DNA of 5,968 bases from Bacillota bacterium (GTDB taxonomy: Bacteria > Bacillota > Clostridia > Oscillospirales > Oscillospiraceae), in the NCBI GenBank assembly GCA_023393155.1, contig JAEWML010000248.1:1-5968 (forward strand), written 5' to 3'. Below the pieces are notes generated by a model that was not told where the DNA came from, made no database searches, and saw only the letters and a program-made list of their open reading frames with translations. Each line of letters begins with the position of its first letter. Position 1 is the stretch's first letter. This document shows, in pieces, positions 5,945 to 5,968 of the stretch. The translations under genes were made by a program, and so were the position numbers.

Positions 5945-5968
5945 TGCGGACAGCCAAAGCTGTCCGCA
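5945..5968 (+). terminator. Probable intrinsic terminator hairpin at operon end
   Basis: TGCGGACAGC (5945-5954), a CAAA loop, and GCTGTCCGCA (5959-5968) form a perfect 10-base-pair, GC-rich stem with a four-base loop. It stands 57 bases after the aroQ stop. The stem ends on the last base of the window, so the expected run of T cannot be seen. Without it the call rests on stem quality and position. Confidence 0.72.

Noticed and set aside
5936..5968. Start of a further gene at ATG 5936 reading through the hairpin to the window end
   Set aside because: There is no ribosome binding site, only 11 codons are visible, and a perfect 10-base-pair inverted repeat explains most of the stretch better as a terminator.

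Overview
The window looks like one polycistronic, plus-strand operon for aromatic amino acid synthesis. It holds six tightly packed genes: aroB (5'-truncated by the window edge), aroA, aroC, pheA, an aroE-aroK fusion, and aroQ. A perfect hairpin at the last bases of the window looks like the operon terminator. No promoter, RNA gene, mobile element, CRISPR array or unexplained gene was found. The longest non-coding stretch is about 57 bases.

The source is probably a GC-rich member of the Clostridia, plausibly an Oscillospiraceae/Ruminococcaceae-type gut anaerobe. The basis is strong AAGGAGG-like ribosome binding sites, GC-rich codon choice, and sequence variants I associate with clostridial enzymes. 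These are ESGSTLRF in EPSP synthase, GGGHFSGRLTA in chorismate synthase, the shortened NADP domain of shikimate dehydrogenase, and HISD plus TIKG in the type II dehydroquinase. The genus cannot be named from sequence reading alone.

Layout: aroB ends at 790 and aroA follows after one base (792-2015). aroC overlaps aroA by 11 bases (2005-3084). pheA follows a 15-base gap carrying a near-consensus Shine-Dalgarno sequence (3100-4236). The aroE-aroK fusion starts three bases later (4240-5490). aroQ overlaps its end by 29 bases and starts with GTG (5462-5887). A short trailer and the hairpin (5945-5968) close the window.

Together the products cover every step from DAHP to chorismate: AroB (DAHP to 3-dehydroquinate), AroQ (to 3-dehydroshikimate), AroE domain (to shikimate), AroK domain (to shikimate 3-phosphate), AroA (to EPSP) and AroC (to chorismate). 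Bifunctional PheA then commits chorismate to phenylpyruvate. DAHP synthase and prephenate dehydrogenase are not in the window and may lie upstream. The points most worth a second look are the dehydrogenase-kinase fusion, a Cys in place of Arg in the ESRP phenylalanine-binding motif of PheA, the divergent glyphosate-contact loop of EPSP synthase, and the 29-base overlap in which the stop codon of one gene lies inside the active-site motif of the next. I found no previously undescribed system; this is a compact variant of known metabolism.
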